A stretch of DNA of 64,000 nucleotides from Paradesertivirga superstes (GTDB lineage Bacteria > Bacteroidota > Bacteroidia > Sphingobacteriales > Sphingobacteriaceae), in contig NZ_JBBJCN010000001.1 of the NCBI RefSeq assembly GCF_037622515.1, positions 1,228,864 to 1,292,863 of the forward strand, given 5' to 3'. Positions 44,676 to 53,372 of this stretch are shown in pieces (position 1 is the stretch's first letter; every line of letters begins with the position of its first letter). A program made the position numbers and the translations under genes. Under the pieces are notes generated by a model. That model searched no databases. It saw only the letters and a program-made list of their open reading frames with translations, and was not told where the DNA came from.

Positions 44676-45296
44676 TTAACTTTTTAAAGGCAATGAGGCA
44701 ATCATAAGAGGATTCTCCGCATCCTTCCTCCGGGCCGGATTTAGGTTTGACAGATCATCAAGTTTGCTTAGTTTATCTCTCAGAATGGCCCGGGCTCTGG
44801 ATAACTGTGATTTAGAAGCACCTTCTGTTATACCCAGTTGATCAGCAATTTCTTTATGCGAATACCCTTCAATTGCATACAAGTTAAACACCAGTTTATA
44901 TCCGCTCGACAATTGCTGGATTAAATTCATCAAATCATCGACTTCCAGCCTGTTCATATCGAAGGTTACCTGAGGGGCATCATATACTTCTTCAATATCA
45001 ACAAGATTCATCATGCGCTGATTTTTCCTGTACGATTCAATCGCGGTATTAACCATTATTCGCCTGATCCAACCCTCAAAAGAACCCTCGCCACGAAATT
45101 CATTCACCTTTTTAAATACTTTTACAAATCCAGTTTGCAACATATCCTCTGCTTCAAACTGATCCCTGGCATACCGCATACAAACACCGAGCATCTTTGA
45201 TGCCAATGATTTGTAGAGCAGCTCTTGAGTTCGGTGATCAGATCTCCTGCACCCTTCAAGCAAATCCTCAACAGATAATTTGCGACTTACGTTCAT
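44676..45296 (-). CDS. ECF-type RNA polymerase sigma factor, module 1
   Basis: A 206-residue sigma-70-family factor of the ECF group with region 2 (YARDQFEAEDMLQTGFVKVFKKVNEFRGEGSFEGWIRRIMVNTAIESYRK, about 40-92; not quoted further) and region 4 (SGYKLVFNLYAIEGYSHKEIADQLGITEGASKSQLSRARAIL, about 130-172). The DMLQ and GWIRRI elements are standard for ECF. The following gene encodes the likely anti-sigma. The upstream TGCAACC near 45,337 resembles a Bacteroidota ECF -35 element, which would fit autoregulation, but this is weak. Confidence 0.92.
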   Translation of the reverse strand: MNVSRKLSVEDLLEGCRRSDHRTQELLYKSLASKMLGVCMRYARDQFEAEDMLQTGFVKVFKKVNEFRGEGSFEGWIRRIMVNTAIESYRKNQRMMNLVDIEEVYDAPQVTFDMNRLEVDDLMNLIQQLSSGYKLVFNLYAIEGYSHKEIADQLGITEGASKSQLSRARAILRDKLSKLDDLSNLNPARRKDAENPLMIASLPLKS

Positions 45297-45379
45297 ATAC
45301 CTTTGAATATAAGATGAAATGAAGATCTAAATGGTTGCACTGCCTTTATATTTAAATAAAGCACGAATATTAACGGATA

Positions 45380-45916
45380 TCAGCCTTTTAACCTGTAGTA
45401 TTTATAAATTTTTACAGCAGACATGATAATAACAACAAAAATTATTAATCCTGTTAATCCGTAAAGCCAATCTATTGCAGTTTTTAGAACTACGGTAAAG
45501 ACAATTGTTACAAGAAAAATCGTTGCAACTTCATTCCATAACCTTAGTTGGGTGGATGTCCAGGTTGAAGTGCCTGCCTTTTGCTGAGAAATGATCTGCT
45601 GACAAATAAAATGATATACCAGGAGACCTCCCACAAAAGCTAGCTTTACAAGCATCCAATCCATGTGAAATAAAGAAGGATTAAGATACAGCATATAGAC
45701 ACCAGCCAAAAGACTTAATATCATAGCAGGGGTGGTAATAATGTACCACAGCTTACTTTGCATAATTTCAAACTGACGTTGCAAAACAACTTTCTCCTGT
45801 TCAGTCCGCTCATTAGCTTCAACATGGTATATAAATAGCCGAACAATGTAAAAAAGGCCGGCCATCCAGCTAACAACAAAAATGATATGAATGGATTTTG
45901 CGTAGAGGTATTCCAT
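45380..45916 (-). CDS. hemJ: Protoporphyrinogen IX oxidase HemJ
   Basis: A 178-residue membrane protein with about four helices, matching the HemJ/CopD-like family: N-terminal YLYAKSIHIIFVVSWMAGLFY (the His is the conserved heme-ligating one), EANERTEQEKVVLQRQFEIM, LWYIITTPAM, and WMLVKLAFVGGLLVYHFICQ. HemJ oxidises protoporphyrinogen IX to protoporphyrin IX. Its place last in the hem cluster, 22 bp after hemE, supports the call. HemG and HemY oxidase types are absent from the window. Confidence 0.9.
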   Translation of the reverse strand: MEYLYAKSIHIIFVVSWMAGLFYIVRLFIYHVEANERTEQEKVVLQRQFEIMQSKLWYIITTPAMILSLLAGVYMLYLNPSLFHMDWMLVKLAFVGGLLVYHFICQQIISQQKAGTSTWTSTQLRLWNEVATIFLVTIVFTVVLKTAIDWLYGLTGLIIFVVIIMSAVKIYKYYRLKG

Positions 45917-45938
45917 AATTAAGCCGCTAAGACTTTAA

Positions 45939-46988
45939 TTAAACAGAATATTCATAAGAGTACTCTTTAACCACATCTATGGCATATTTCACGTTATCGA
46001 AAGGAATATCCGGCATTATACCATGTCCCAGATTAAATATAAATCCTTCCTCACCTTTCATTCTGTCAAATAAACGATGGATTCTTTCTTTAATAACTTT
46101 CTTATCCGCATATAATACAAAAGGGTCAAGGTTCCCCTGAACGGCGATTCCTTGCGGCAGTCGGTTTTTAATATCTAGTAAGTCAACGTTCCAGTCAATA
46201 GAAATCACATCAGGTTTTGCTTCCGCCATTAGAGGTGCAAACACCGAACTTCCTTTACAGAACGATATTACAGGAATATCCTTCCGCTTTAAGCCAGAAA
46301 TTATTTTATTGATATAATAATGTGAAAACTCTTTATAATCATCCCATGCTAATGCCTGGGCCCAACTGTCAAATATTTGAACAGCATTTACACCTGCCTC
46401 TATCTGAAGATTTAAATAATCTGTAGTAACCTCAGCAATTTTAGAAAGCAACTGGTGGGCTAATTCTGGCTGATTATGAAGCATCAGCTTAGTAAGCTTA
46501 AAATCTTTTGAAGAGCCTCCCTCTACCAAATAGCTCATTACTGTAAATGGAGCCCCGGCGAATCCGATTAAGGGAATTCTACTTTCTAATCTTTGTTGAA
46601 TAACTTTTATAGCATCAGCAACATATTGGAGTTTATCATTTACGCCGGTCTGCAATCTGTCTACATCTGCCTGTGTTCTAACAGGATTGGCAAATTTAGG
46701 ACCCACCCCCTGCGTAAAACTCAGATCACCACCCATAGCTTCACCCGTAACTAAAATGTCGGAGAACAGAATGGCGGCATCAATATCCAGCAAGTCTACA
46801 GGAAGCATTGTTACATCTGCTGCCAGTTCAGGGGTTTTGCACATCTCTAAAAAAGAATATTTGTTTTTTATATCCCAATATTCTTTCATAAAACGTCCGG
46901 CCTGACGCATCATCCATACGGGCGGTCTTTCTGTTAATTCTGAATTTGCTGCCCTGATAAATAAAGATTCTTTCTGACTATTACTCAC
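45939..46988 (-). CDS. hemE: Uroporphyrinogen decarboxylase
   Basis: Converts uroporphyrinogen III to coproporphyrinogen III; cytoplasm. The 349-residue product contains RPPVWMMRQAGR (N-terminal signature), ILFSDILVTGEAMG with catalytic Asp, PFTVMSYLVEGG, IFDSWAQAL and GHGIMPDIPFDNV. It starts with GTG at 46986-46988, with no alternative ATG upstream, and overlaps the TPR gene by 8 bp. Length is normal. Downstream is hemJ. Confidence 0.96.
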   Translation of the reverse strand: MSNSQKESLFIRAANSELTERPPVWMMRQAGRFMKEYWDIKNKYSFLEMCKTPELAADVTMLPVDLLDIDAAILFSDILVTGEAMGGDLSFTQGVGPKFANPVRTQADVDRLQTGVNDKLQYVADAIKVIQQRLESRIPLIGFAGAPFTVMSYLVEGGSSKDFKLTKLMLHNQPELAHQLLSKIAEVTTDYLNLQIEAGVNAVQIFDSWAQALAWDDYKEFSHYYINKIISGLKRKDIPVISFCKGSSVFAPLMAEAKPDVISIDWNVDLLDIKNRLPQGIAVQGNLDPFVLYADKKVIKERIHRLFDRMKGEEGFIFNLGHGIMPDIPFDNVKYAIDVVKEYSYEYSV

Positions 46989-47502
46989 TTCCTTGATGTA
47001 TTTTTTGTTCGATCTTTTCTATTATGTCTTTAACCCGGGGACTGATTTTCAAGTCCCTGGCTATTTCAATGTATGCCTGTGCTTTTTTGAACTCTTTTTT
47101 CCGAAGATTAAGATTAGCCAATTGTGTTAGAACTAAACCTTTCTCATTTTCATTTTTCAATGGAAAACGACTGGCGATTTGAAAATGCCGTTCAGCCTTC
47201 GAAAAGTTGCCGCGTTTTAACTCGATATTTCCAAGCATAAATTCAAAATAACCTCTTCTGCTCCTCTTCAGCCTATCCGGATTTCTAACTTCCCTTAATA
47301 ATTTTTCGGTCTTTTTTAAATCCTGGTTGTGGTAAGCTTTAGCAGCAAGAACTACCGTACCTTCTTTAAAATATCCATAAATCAGGAAGATAATGCCAAA
47401 GCCCACAATTGCAGAAAGCTCATAAACCTTACCATAAATGGTCCAGCCTAATAAAACTAATGCAATTGCGATAACCGCAAAACGTGCCTTTGCAGTAAGC
47501 AT
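46981..47502 (-). CDS. Membrane-anchored TPR protein in the hem cluster
   Basis: A 173-residue protein with two hydrophobic segments at the N-terminus (about 8-25 and 29-46) followed by tetratricopeptide-like helices (about 60-165: AKAYHNQDLKKTEKLL, RGNFSKAERHFQIAS, RKKEFKKAQAYIEIA). Not a named family. The arrangement of two membrane helices plus TPR recalls HemY of the E. coli hemCDXY operon, which is also a membrane TPR protein of heme synthesis, but sequence identity was not tested. It lies between the response regulator and hemE and overlaps hemE by 8 bp, so it is probably part of the same transcript. Confidence 0.75.
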   Translation of the reverse strand: MLTAKARFAVIAIALVLLGWTIYGKVYELSAIVGFGIIFLIYGYFKEGTVVLAAKAYHNQDLKKTEKLLREVRNPDRLKRSRRGYFEFMLGNIELKRGNFSKAERHFQIASRFPLKNENEKGLVLTQLANLNLRKKEFKKAQAYIEIARDLKISPRVKDIIEKIEQKIHQGSE

Positions 47503-47507
47503 AAATT

Positions 47508-48212
47508 TTACTGACTATCAGTAAACTTATACCCTACCCCGCGAATTGAATGAAAGTATTTCGGATTCTTTTGATCAGGCTCAAAGTATTTGCGAAAGGT
47601 GAGAATGAAATTGTCTATAGTACGTGTTGAGGGATAAACATCGTAATTCCAAACAGTTTCCAAAATTTGCTCCCTGGAAACAGCATCATTTCTACGCTCA
47701 ATAAGCAGTTTTAACAACATGGTTTCCTTCTTGGTTAAAGGAGTGATGGACCCATCGTCATTACGTAATTCGAATGAATTAAAGTAAATTGTCTTGTCTC
47801 CTATTTTATAGGTATTTAATTCTTTCTTTTCGTCTCCTGATAAACCGCGTTTAACCAGGTTGTTTACACGAAGAATTAATTCCTCAAGATTAAAGGGTTT
47901 CACCAAATAATCATCTGCCCCTTTTTTCAAACCAGTTACCCTGTCTTCACTTGTGTTTTTAGCTGTAAGAAACATGATCGGAACTTCAGAATTTTCCAAT
48001 CGGATGGTCTCAGCAACCTGAAAACCATCAATTTCGGGAAGCATGACATCCAATATTATTAGATTAAAGCGCTCTTCCTTAAAGATTTTCAGGGCTTTTT
48101 TTCCATCGGTGGCGGTACTTACTTTATAGCCCTCAAGTTCCAGATTTAGTTTAATTGCTTCAAGAAGATGATCTTCATCTTCTACTAGTAAAATACGCTG
48201 TTTAGTTGCCAT
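47508..48212 (-). CDS. OmpR-family response regulator
   Basis: A 234-residue regulator: receiver domain (1-120) with acidic pocket VEDEDHL and phospho-acceptor Asp55 in LIILDVMLPE, switch Lys in KPFNLEEL, and a winged-helix DNA-binding domain (about 130-234) ending IRGVGYKFTD. It overlaps the histidine kinase gene by 11 bp, so the two form one signalling pair. Placement between hemL and hemE suggests a link to heme supply or respiration, but the target genes are unknown. RprY of Bacteroides is a comparable OmpR-type regulator. Confidence 0.93.
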   Translation of the reverse strand: MATKQRILLVEDEDHLLEAIKLNLELEGYKVSTATDGKKALKIFKEERFNLIILDVMLPEIDGFQVAETIRLENSEVPIMFLTAKNTSEDRVTGLKKGADDYLVKPFNLEELILRVNNLVKRGLSGDEKKELNTYKIGDKTIYFNSFELRNDDGSITPLTKKETMLLKLLIERRNDAVSREQILETVWNYDVYPSTRTIDNFILTFRKYFEPDQKNPKYFHSIRGVGYKFTDSQ

Positions 48213-49077
48213 TTGAATTAAAGGTTACTTCAAATATACTGCCGGATGCCCGGTTATTTTTCACTTTTATATGTGCGTGATGTTTATCCAACACTTGCTT
48301 TACAATATATAAGCCTAATCCCGTCCCCTTTGTTTTCCTGGTATCTTCACTGCCTACACGATAAAACTTTTCAAATATGCGCAGTTTTTCCTCATCCTGA
48401 ATACCAATTCCTTTATCAGCCACGGAAAAACGAATAAAATTACTTTCCCGTTGCAACTCTACTTCTATAGCTTCACATGGCGGAGAATATTTAACAGCGT
48501 TTTCAATAAGGTTTGAAACAGCCAGAGTAAGCGCAAATTTATCGCCTGTTAAATAAATACCCGGCTCAATTTTACTCTTGATAGTTTGAGTACTACAGGT
48601 ATGTATCTGTAACCGTTCTGCTGTTTTGGCCACCAGTTCTGAAAAATCAAACTGCTCTTTTGGAAAGGAATATGATCGGCTTTCGATTCGAGTGGCGATT
48701 AGCATATTTTCTACAAGGTCGTCCAACCGTTCAATATCCTTTAAAGAATTCTTCAGAAAAGATTCAATCTTTACCCTATCAAGCTCTCTTTTCAAAATAG
48801 TTTGAAGATATAACTTAATGGAGGCCAGGGGCGATTTTAACTCGTGGGTTACCGAAAGCAGAAAATTCTTTTGCTGTTCGTGAAGCTTCCGCTCCTTCTT
48901 TATAGTTTTCTGAAGATAATAGGCTCCGCTAAGAAAAATTAAAAGAAAGACAGCTCCCTCGCTTAAAATCATAGTCTTCTTTTCAGGGCGCTGGACGATA
49001 AGAAGTGATGCCCACCATACCAGTTCAATGAGAACGTAAATTGCCAGAAAATAAAATATGACTAAGGGTTTTTTCAT
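48202..49077 (-). CDS. Sensor histidine kinase
   Basis: A 291-residue membrane kinase with two N-terminal membrane helices (about 8-28 and 39-56) and almost no periplasmic loop, so it has no obvious extracellular sensor domain; sensing is probably in or near the membrane. HisKA has the phospho-acceptor His78 in SVTHELKSPLAS, and HATPase_c has NLIENAVKYS, the DKGIGI and FEKFYR boxes and GTGLGLYI. It lies after hemL (44 bp) and before its regulator. Signal unknown; heme, redox or membrane state are candidates from context only. Confidence 0.93.
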   Translation of the reverse strand: MKKPLVIFYFLAIYVLIELVWWASLLIVQRPEKKTMILSEGAVFLLIFLSGAYYLQKTIKKERKLHEQQKNFLLSVTHELKSPLASIKLYLQTILKRELDRVKIESFLKNSLKDIERLDDLVENMLIATRIESRSYSFPKEQFDFSELVAKTAERLQIHTCSTQTIKSKIEPGIYLTGDKFALTLAVSNLIENAVKYSPPCEAIEVELQRESNFIRFSVADKGIGIQDEEKLRIFEKFYRVGSEDTRKTKGTGLGLYIVKQVLDKHHAHIKVKNNRASGSIFEVTFNSNGN

Positions 49078-49121
49078 TCTTTTCGTTAACTCAGAGGCTT
49101 TTACAAAAGCTAGTATTTAAA

Positions 49122-50492
49122 TTAATTACTTTTCCTAAATACTATATCTAAGCTATCAAAAATTGCCCGTTTAGTTTTCTCCAGTTCTGTTTTATTATGA
49201 GCTGATGACACAAAACCTACTTCATATCCCGAAGGGCCCAAATAAATCCCCCGGTTCAACAATTCACGATGAAACACTTTAAACTTCTCCATGCTGGCAG
49301 CATCTATATCTTCAGCCTTTTGAATGTTTTTATCTGTAAAAGCGAACCAAAATATCGATCCTATCGAAAACACCTTAAACTTATAATTTTTTGCAGTGGC
49401 GAATCGCTGAATAGATTCTGTAAATTCCTGAGTTTTATTATTCAGATCTTTATAAAACCCAGACCGTAACAACTCAGTTATTTGTGCTATTCCCGCAGCC
49501 ATTGCAACAGGATTTCCGGATAATGTTCCTGCCTGATAGACTGCTCCATCCGGAGAAATATTATTCATAAGTTCTGCTGAGGCGCCATACATACCAACCG
49601 GCAAACCTCCGCCAATTATCTTACCATAGGTAATGATATCCGGTTTAATACTGTAATGTTTAGCCGCCCCCTCAAATCCCAGGCGAAAGCCGGTAATCAC
49701 TTCGTCTAAGATGAACAAACTTTGATTTTGGGTGCTAATTTGCCTCAAAAATTGAACAAACTCCTTATCCTGAATAAGCAAACCATTGTTTGCAGGCACA
49801 CCTTCTATAATAATTGCAGCTATTTGCCCCGGAAATTGATTAAAAGCTTCCTCAACAGCATTCCGATCATTTAAAGGAACAACAATAGTTTCGTCCGCAA
49901 ATGATTTGGGCACTCCGGCAGACGAAGTTTCACCAAATGTTACCAATCCAGAGCCGGCTTTTACCAGTAAAGAATCGACATGACCATGATAACAACCCTC
50001 GAATTTCAAGATTTTATCGCGTTTTGTATACCCTCTTGCTAAACGGATAGCAGACATAACAGCCTCGGTACCAGAACTTACAAAACGAAGTTTTTCTATT
50101 AAACTATTATTTTTCAGGATAAGCTCGGCCAGCTCATTTTCCAAAGCAGTAGGAGCACCAAAACTCATTCCCTTCTGCATCACCTCTGTGACTTTATCTT
50201 TTATTTTAGGATGATTATGCCCCAAAATAAGAGGTCCCCATGAACAGCAAAAATCAATAAATTGATTTCCATCTGCATCCCAAATAAAACATCCGTCGCC
50301 CCGGTCTATAAATAAAGGCGTACCATACACCGATTTAAAAGCTCTCACCGGAGAATTTACGCCACCTGGAAAATACGTTTTAGATTTTTCGTAGAGTTCA
50401 GCAGACTTTTCACGTGGGATATCTGGTTTGCCTGTAGTAGAAACAGGTCTTTCTTCTTCACTGGAAAATATTTTTTTGAGAGAGTCAAGCAT
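49122..50492 (-). CDS. hemL: Glutamate-1-semialdehyde 2,1-aminomutase
   Basis: PLP enzyme converting glutamate-1-semialdehyde to 5-aminolevulinate (C5 pathway, step two). The 456-residue product has PGGVNSPVRAF at about 42-52, SSGTEAVMSAIRLARG, FEGCYHGHVDS, DEVITGFR and the PLP lysine Lys291 in TYGKIIGGG. It is about 25 residues longer than usual at the N-terminus, with no internal Met that would shorten it. It lies downstream of hemB across a 263-bp gap of repeat-word sequence. Confidence 0.96.
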   Translation of the reverse strand: MLDSLKKIFSSEEERPVSTTGKPDIPREKSAELYEKSKTYFPGGVNSPVRAFKSVYGTPLFIDRGDGCFIWDADGNQFIDFCCSWGPLILGHNHPKIKDKVTEVMQKGMSFGAPTALENELAELILKNNSLIEKLRFVSSGTEAVMSAIRLARGYTKRDKILKFEGCYHGHVDSLLVKAGSGLVTFGETSSAGVPKSFADETIVVPLNDRNAVEEAFNQFPGQIAAIIIEGVPANNGLLIQDKEFVQFLRQISTQNQSLFILDEVITGFRLGFEGAAKHYSIKPDIITYGKIIGGGLPVGMYGASAELMNNISPDGAVYQAGTLSGNPVAMAAGIAQITELLRSGFYKDLNNKTQEFTESIQRFATAKNYKFKVFSIGSIFWFAFTDKNIQKAEDIDAASMEKFKVFHRELLNRGIYLGPSGYEVGFVSSAHNKTELEKTKRAIFDSLDIVFRKSN

Positions 50493-50502
50493 GATGGAAA
50501 AT

Positions 50503-50560
50503 TCAAAAGTAATTAGTCAAAATTCAAAAATTTGATTTTTGAATTAAGCAAGTTCAAAAG
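50503..50560. repeat. Repeat-word and palindrome spacer between hemB and hemL
   Basis: AATTCAAAAAT (50521-50531) and ATTTTTGAATT (50535-50545) form a perfect 11-bp inverted repeat around TTG. Around it AGTCAAAATTCAAAA-type words recur (for example 50,501-50,515 and 50,552-50,570), similar to words at 7,726 and 14,405. The rest of the 50,493-50,755 gap is A/T-rich and no gene is seen in it. Confidence 0.65.
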
Positions 50561-50755
50561 TAGGAAGTCAAAATCAAATCAGAACTTAAAAAATTCTGAC
50601 ATCCGACATCAAGCAAAATTAAAGTATTCGTTACTAAATGCAATCAAACACAGATTAAATTTAAAAAAATATCAATTCTGATTTCACAAAATCCATTATA
50701 GATTAACTAATCATGAATCTTACCATTCCATCAGGTGCACAGCATTATTTTAATC

Positions 50756-51727
50756 TTAAATCATCCATCCCTTTTCAAGGATTTCTTTAGCATGGTAGGT
50801 GATAATAATGTTAGCTCCGGCTCTCGCAAAGGCATACATATTTTCCATGGTTACCTTCTCTTCGTCTATCCAGCCAGCTTTAGCAGCAGCTTTTACCATG
50901 GAGTATTCGCCAGAAACATTATAGCAGGCCACAGGTAAATCGGTGTTTTCTCTTAAACTTTTAATAATGTCCAGATAAGCTAATGCAGGTTTAACCATTA
51001 AAATATCGGCACCTTCCTGCTCATCCAGAAATGCTTCTCTTAATGTCTCTTTAGGATTACGAAAATCCATTTGGTAAGCCTTTCTATCACCCTTACCCGG
51101 AGCAGAATCAGCAGCTTCACGAAATGGCCCGTAATATGCTGAGGCAAATTTGACGCTGTAACTCATTATACCTGTATTAACCAGGCCCTCTGAATCTAAA
51201 CCTGAGCGAATCCCTGCAATCCGGCCATCCATCATATCAGAAGGAGCAACCATATCTGCCCCTGCCATAGCATGACTAACAGCCATCTTTGCCAGAACAT
51301 CCACAGTTTCATCATTGTGCACATAATTATCATGCATTATCCCGCAGTGACCATGCGTTGTATAGGCACAGGTGCAAACATCTGTTACAACAAATAAGTC
51401 ATGGCCAAATGCTTTTTTTAACTCACGAATGGCATTAGCAACTACAGAACTATCACTATAAGCGGTGCTGGCATTTTCTGATTTCTCTTCACCTACGCCG
51501 AAAAGCAATACTTTATTTATTCCCAGTTTTAATGATTGTTCAACATCTTTCAGCAAGGCGTCGGCAGAAAAATGCTTAATACCCGGCATAGCGTCAATAG
51601 CATGGCTGATATTATTACCAGGAACCACGAAATAAGGATAAATAAACATATCCTTTGAAAGTCGGGTTTCGGCAACCATTTCACGAATTATGGGTGATGT
51701 TCTTAATCTTCTGGGACGAATATTCAT
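50756..51727 (-). CDS. hemB: Porphobilinogen synthase (5-aminolevulinate dehydratase)
   Basis: Condenses two 5-aminolevulinate molecules to porphobilinogen. The 323-residue product has the zinc-binding Cys triad in VCTCAYTTHGHC (Cys118, 120 and 128), the APSDMMDGR region and the Schiff-base lysine in MVKPALAYLD. The Cys triad marks the Zn-dependent type. Length is normal. It follows hemCD by 34 bp. Confidence 0.97.
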   Translation of the reverse strand: MNIRPRRLRTSPIIREMVAETRLSKDMFIYPYFVVPGNNISHAIDAMPGIKHFSADALLKDVEQSLKLGINKVLLFGVGEEKSENASTAYSDSSVVANAIRELKKAFGHDLFVVTDVCTCAYTTHGHCGIMHDNYVHNDETVDVLAKMAVSHAMAGADMVAPSDMMDGRIAGIRSGLDSEGLVNTGIMSYSVKFASAYYGPFREAADSAPGKGDRKAYQMDFRNPKETLREAFLDEQEGADILMVKPALAYLDIIKSLRENTDLPVACYNVSGEYSMVKAAAKAGWIDEEKVTMENMYAFARAGANIIITYHAKEILEKGWMI

Positions 51728-51761
51728 ACTATCCTATTTAAGAATAATTTAAAAAAGCAGC

Positions 51762-53342
51762 TTAAAGACCAAATACTGCCTCGGCCAAACCAATCTCATC
51801 TGGTGAATATGGTAAAGTATACTTCATACCCATTTCATCAAATTTTCTTCCGGTGGAACGACCGATACAAATAATTTTCTGCCCAGGGTCAATAAGGTTG
51901 TCAACAAAATAAGCTTCAACATTTGACGGGCTTGTAAAAATCAAAACATCGGCAAAGATTGGCTCGATACTATCTTCCATAATAGTTTCATATACCGGAA
52001 GATCAAGAATTTTTGTATCTGGAGACAGAGCTTTTTGTATTGTGCGTAAAGAATCCTTTGCCCCGGGAAAGAGAATATTACATCCGTTTGCCAGCTCTGC
52101 AAATTCACTTGCAATATCTGCAGTATCTATTCCTTCTTCCTCACCATTAAATTCCGGAATTCGGCCAAATTTCCGAAGAACATCTTCAGATGCCCGACCC
52201 AGAACACCAAATTTGGTTTTCTTGGAAATTAAAGGATTGAGTTTGAAAAAATATTCAATAGCATTTTTACTGCTAAAAAATATCCAGTCAATATGTTTAA
52301 GAATATAAGGGTCCAGCTTATTAATAATTGGGAAAGTGCGAATTAACGAACGCCCGTCGATTTCAATATTGTGAATTTCAAGAGCTCTGCGAAAATAACT
52401 GCTTTCAGAAATACCTCGTGTAATAAAAACTTTTTTCGGAAGCTTCCTTCCTTTACCAAACTTCGAAACTATTTTCTCTGCCAGCCCGTCTGTAACTTCA
52501 GATTCAACGAATAATCTGTCCGGGAAAGAATCTCCTTCATCCGCCTTTGATGTCCAAACCTGAAATTTTCCTCCCTCTTTCCTGCAGTAGCAACCTAAGG
52601 GCATGTGGCAGCCTCCATTAAACAGGTTTAATACTTTTCGCTCCACTGCAATCTCTTCTGCCACTTCAGGATTATGCAAAACCTGTAAACTCTCTAACAG
52701 CTCGGTATCGCTTTCGCGTATTTGAATAGCAAGCACGCCTTGAGCTGGTGAAGGAATAAATTCCATGGGCTCCAATTCTTCGACGTAAAATTCACTTAAG
52801 TCAATTCCTAACCGTTGAACGCCTGCCTTGGCAATCATAATTGAATCATAATCTTCATCCCGAAGCTTCTGGATTCGCGTAGGAACATTCCCTCGAAGGT
52901 CTTCCACTTCCAGATCTGGCCGAAGAGATAATAATTGAGCTTTACGACGGTTAGATGATGTACCAACCATACCGGCAAACTTCAGAGATAGTTTTTGTTT
53001 AATATCAACGCAATCCTTCAAGATTAAGAGTAACTCGTTAGGGTCCTCCCGCTCTGAAACAGCGGCAATTATTAAACCCGGAGGATTTTGGGTAGGAAGA
53101 TCTTTATGCGAATGAACTGCAATATCTATAGAACCATTTAAAAGCGCCTCTTCTAATTCCTTAGTAAAAAAGCCTTTTCCTTCTAATTTGTCCAGACGAA
53201 GATTAAGAATACTATCGCCTTGAGTTTTGATTATCTTTAATTCTGCATCAATTCCACACTCTGCAAGCCTATCTTTTACATGATTTGCCTGCCAGAGAGC
53301 AAGATCGCTGCCTCGTGTTCCTATAATGAGTGTTTTTTTCAC
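51762..53342 (-). CDS. hemC: Hydroxymethylbilane synthase-uroporphyrinogen III synthase fusion
   Basis: A 526-residue fusion of HemC (about 1-300) and HemD (about 304-526). HemC has IGTRGSDLALWQ at 7-18, the HSHKDLPT motif near 77-84, the SSNRRKAQLL block and the dipyrromethane cofactor cysteine Cys245 in NGGCHMPLG. HemD begins KVFITRG (about 304-310), with a RTFPI stretch and DWIFFSSKNAIEYFF. Together they convert porphobilinogen to uroporphyrinogen III. The start is GTG at 53340-53342 and gives the standard HemC N-terminus. It follows hemA by 30 bp. Confidence 0.94.
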   Translation of the reverse strand: MKKTLIIGTRGSDLALWQANHVKDRLAECGIDAELKIIKTQGDSILNLRLDKLEGKGFFTKELEEALLNGSIDIAVHSHKDLPTQNPPGLIIAAVSEREDPNELLLILKDCVDIKQKLSLKFAGMVGTSSNRRKAQLLSLRPDLEVEDLRGNVPTRIQKLRDEDYDSIMIAKAGVQRLGIDLSEFYVEELEPMEFIPSPAQGVLAIQIRESDTELLESLQVLHNPEVAEEIAVERKVLNLFNGGCHMPLGCYCRKEGGKFQVWTSKADEGDSFPDRLFVESEVTDGLAEKIVSKFGKGRKLPKKVFITRGISESSYFRRALEIHNIEIDGRSLIRTFPIINKLDPYILKHIDWIFFSSKNAIEYFFKLNPLISKKTKFGVLGRASEDVLRKFGRIPEFNGEEEGIDTADIASEFAELANGCNILFPGAKDSLRTIQKALSPDTKILDLPVYETIMEDSIEPIFADVLIFTSPSNVEAYFVDNLIDPGQKIICIGRSTGRKFDEMGMKYTLPYSPDEIGLAEAVFGL

Positions 53343-53372
53343 GATAAAAGTAATTGAATAACAGGAATAAGG

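Noticed and set aside
45301..45379. ECF -35/-10 promoter of module 1
   Set aside because: TGCAACC is suggestive but no matching downstream element could be chosen with confidence; mentioned only in the gene entry.
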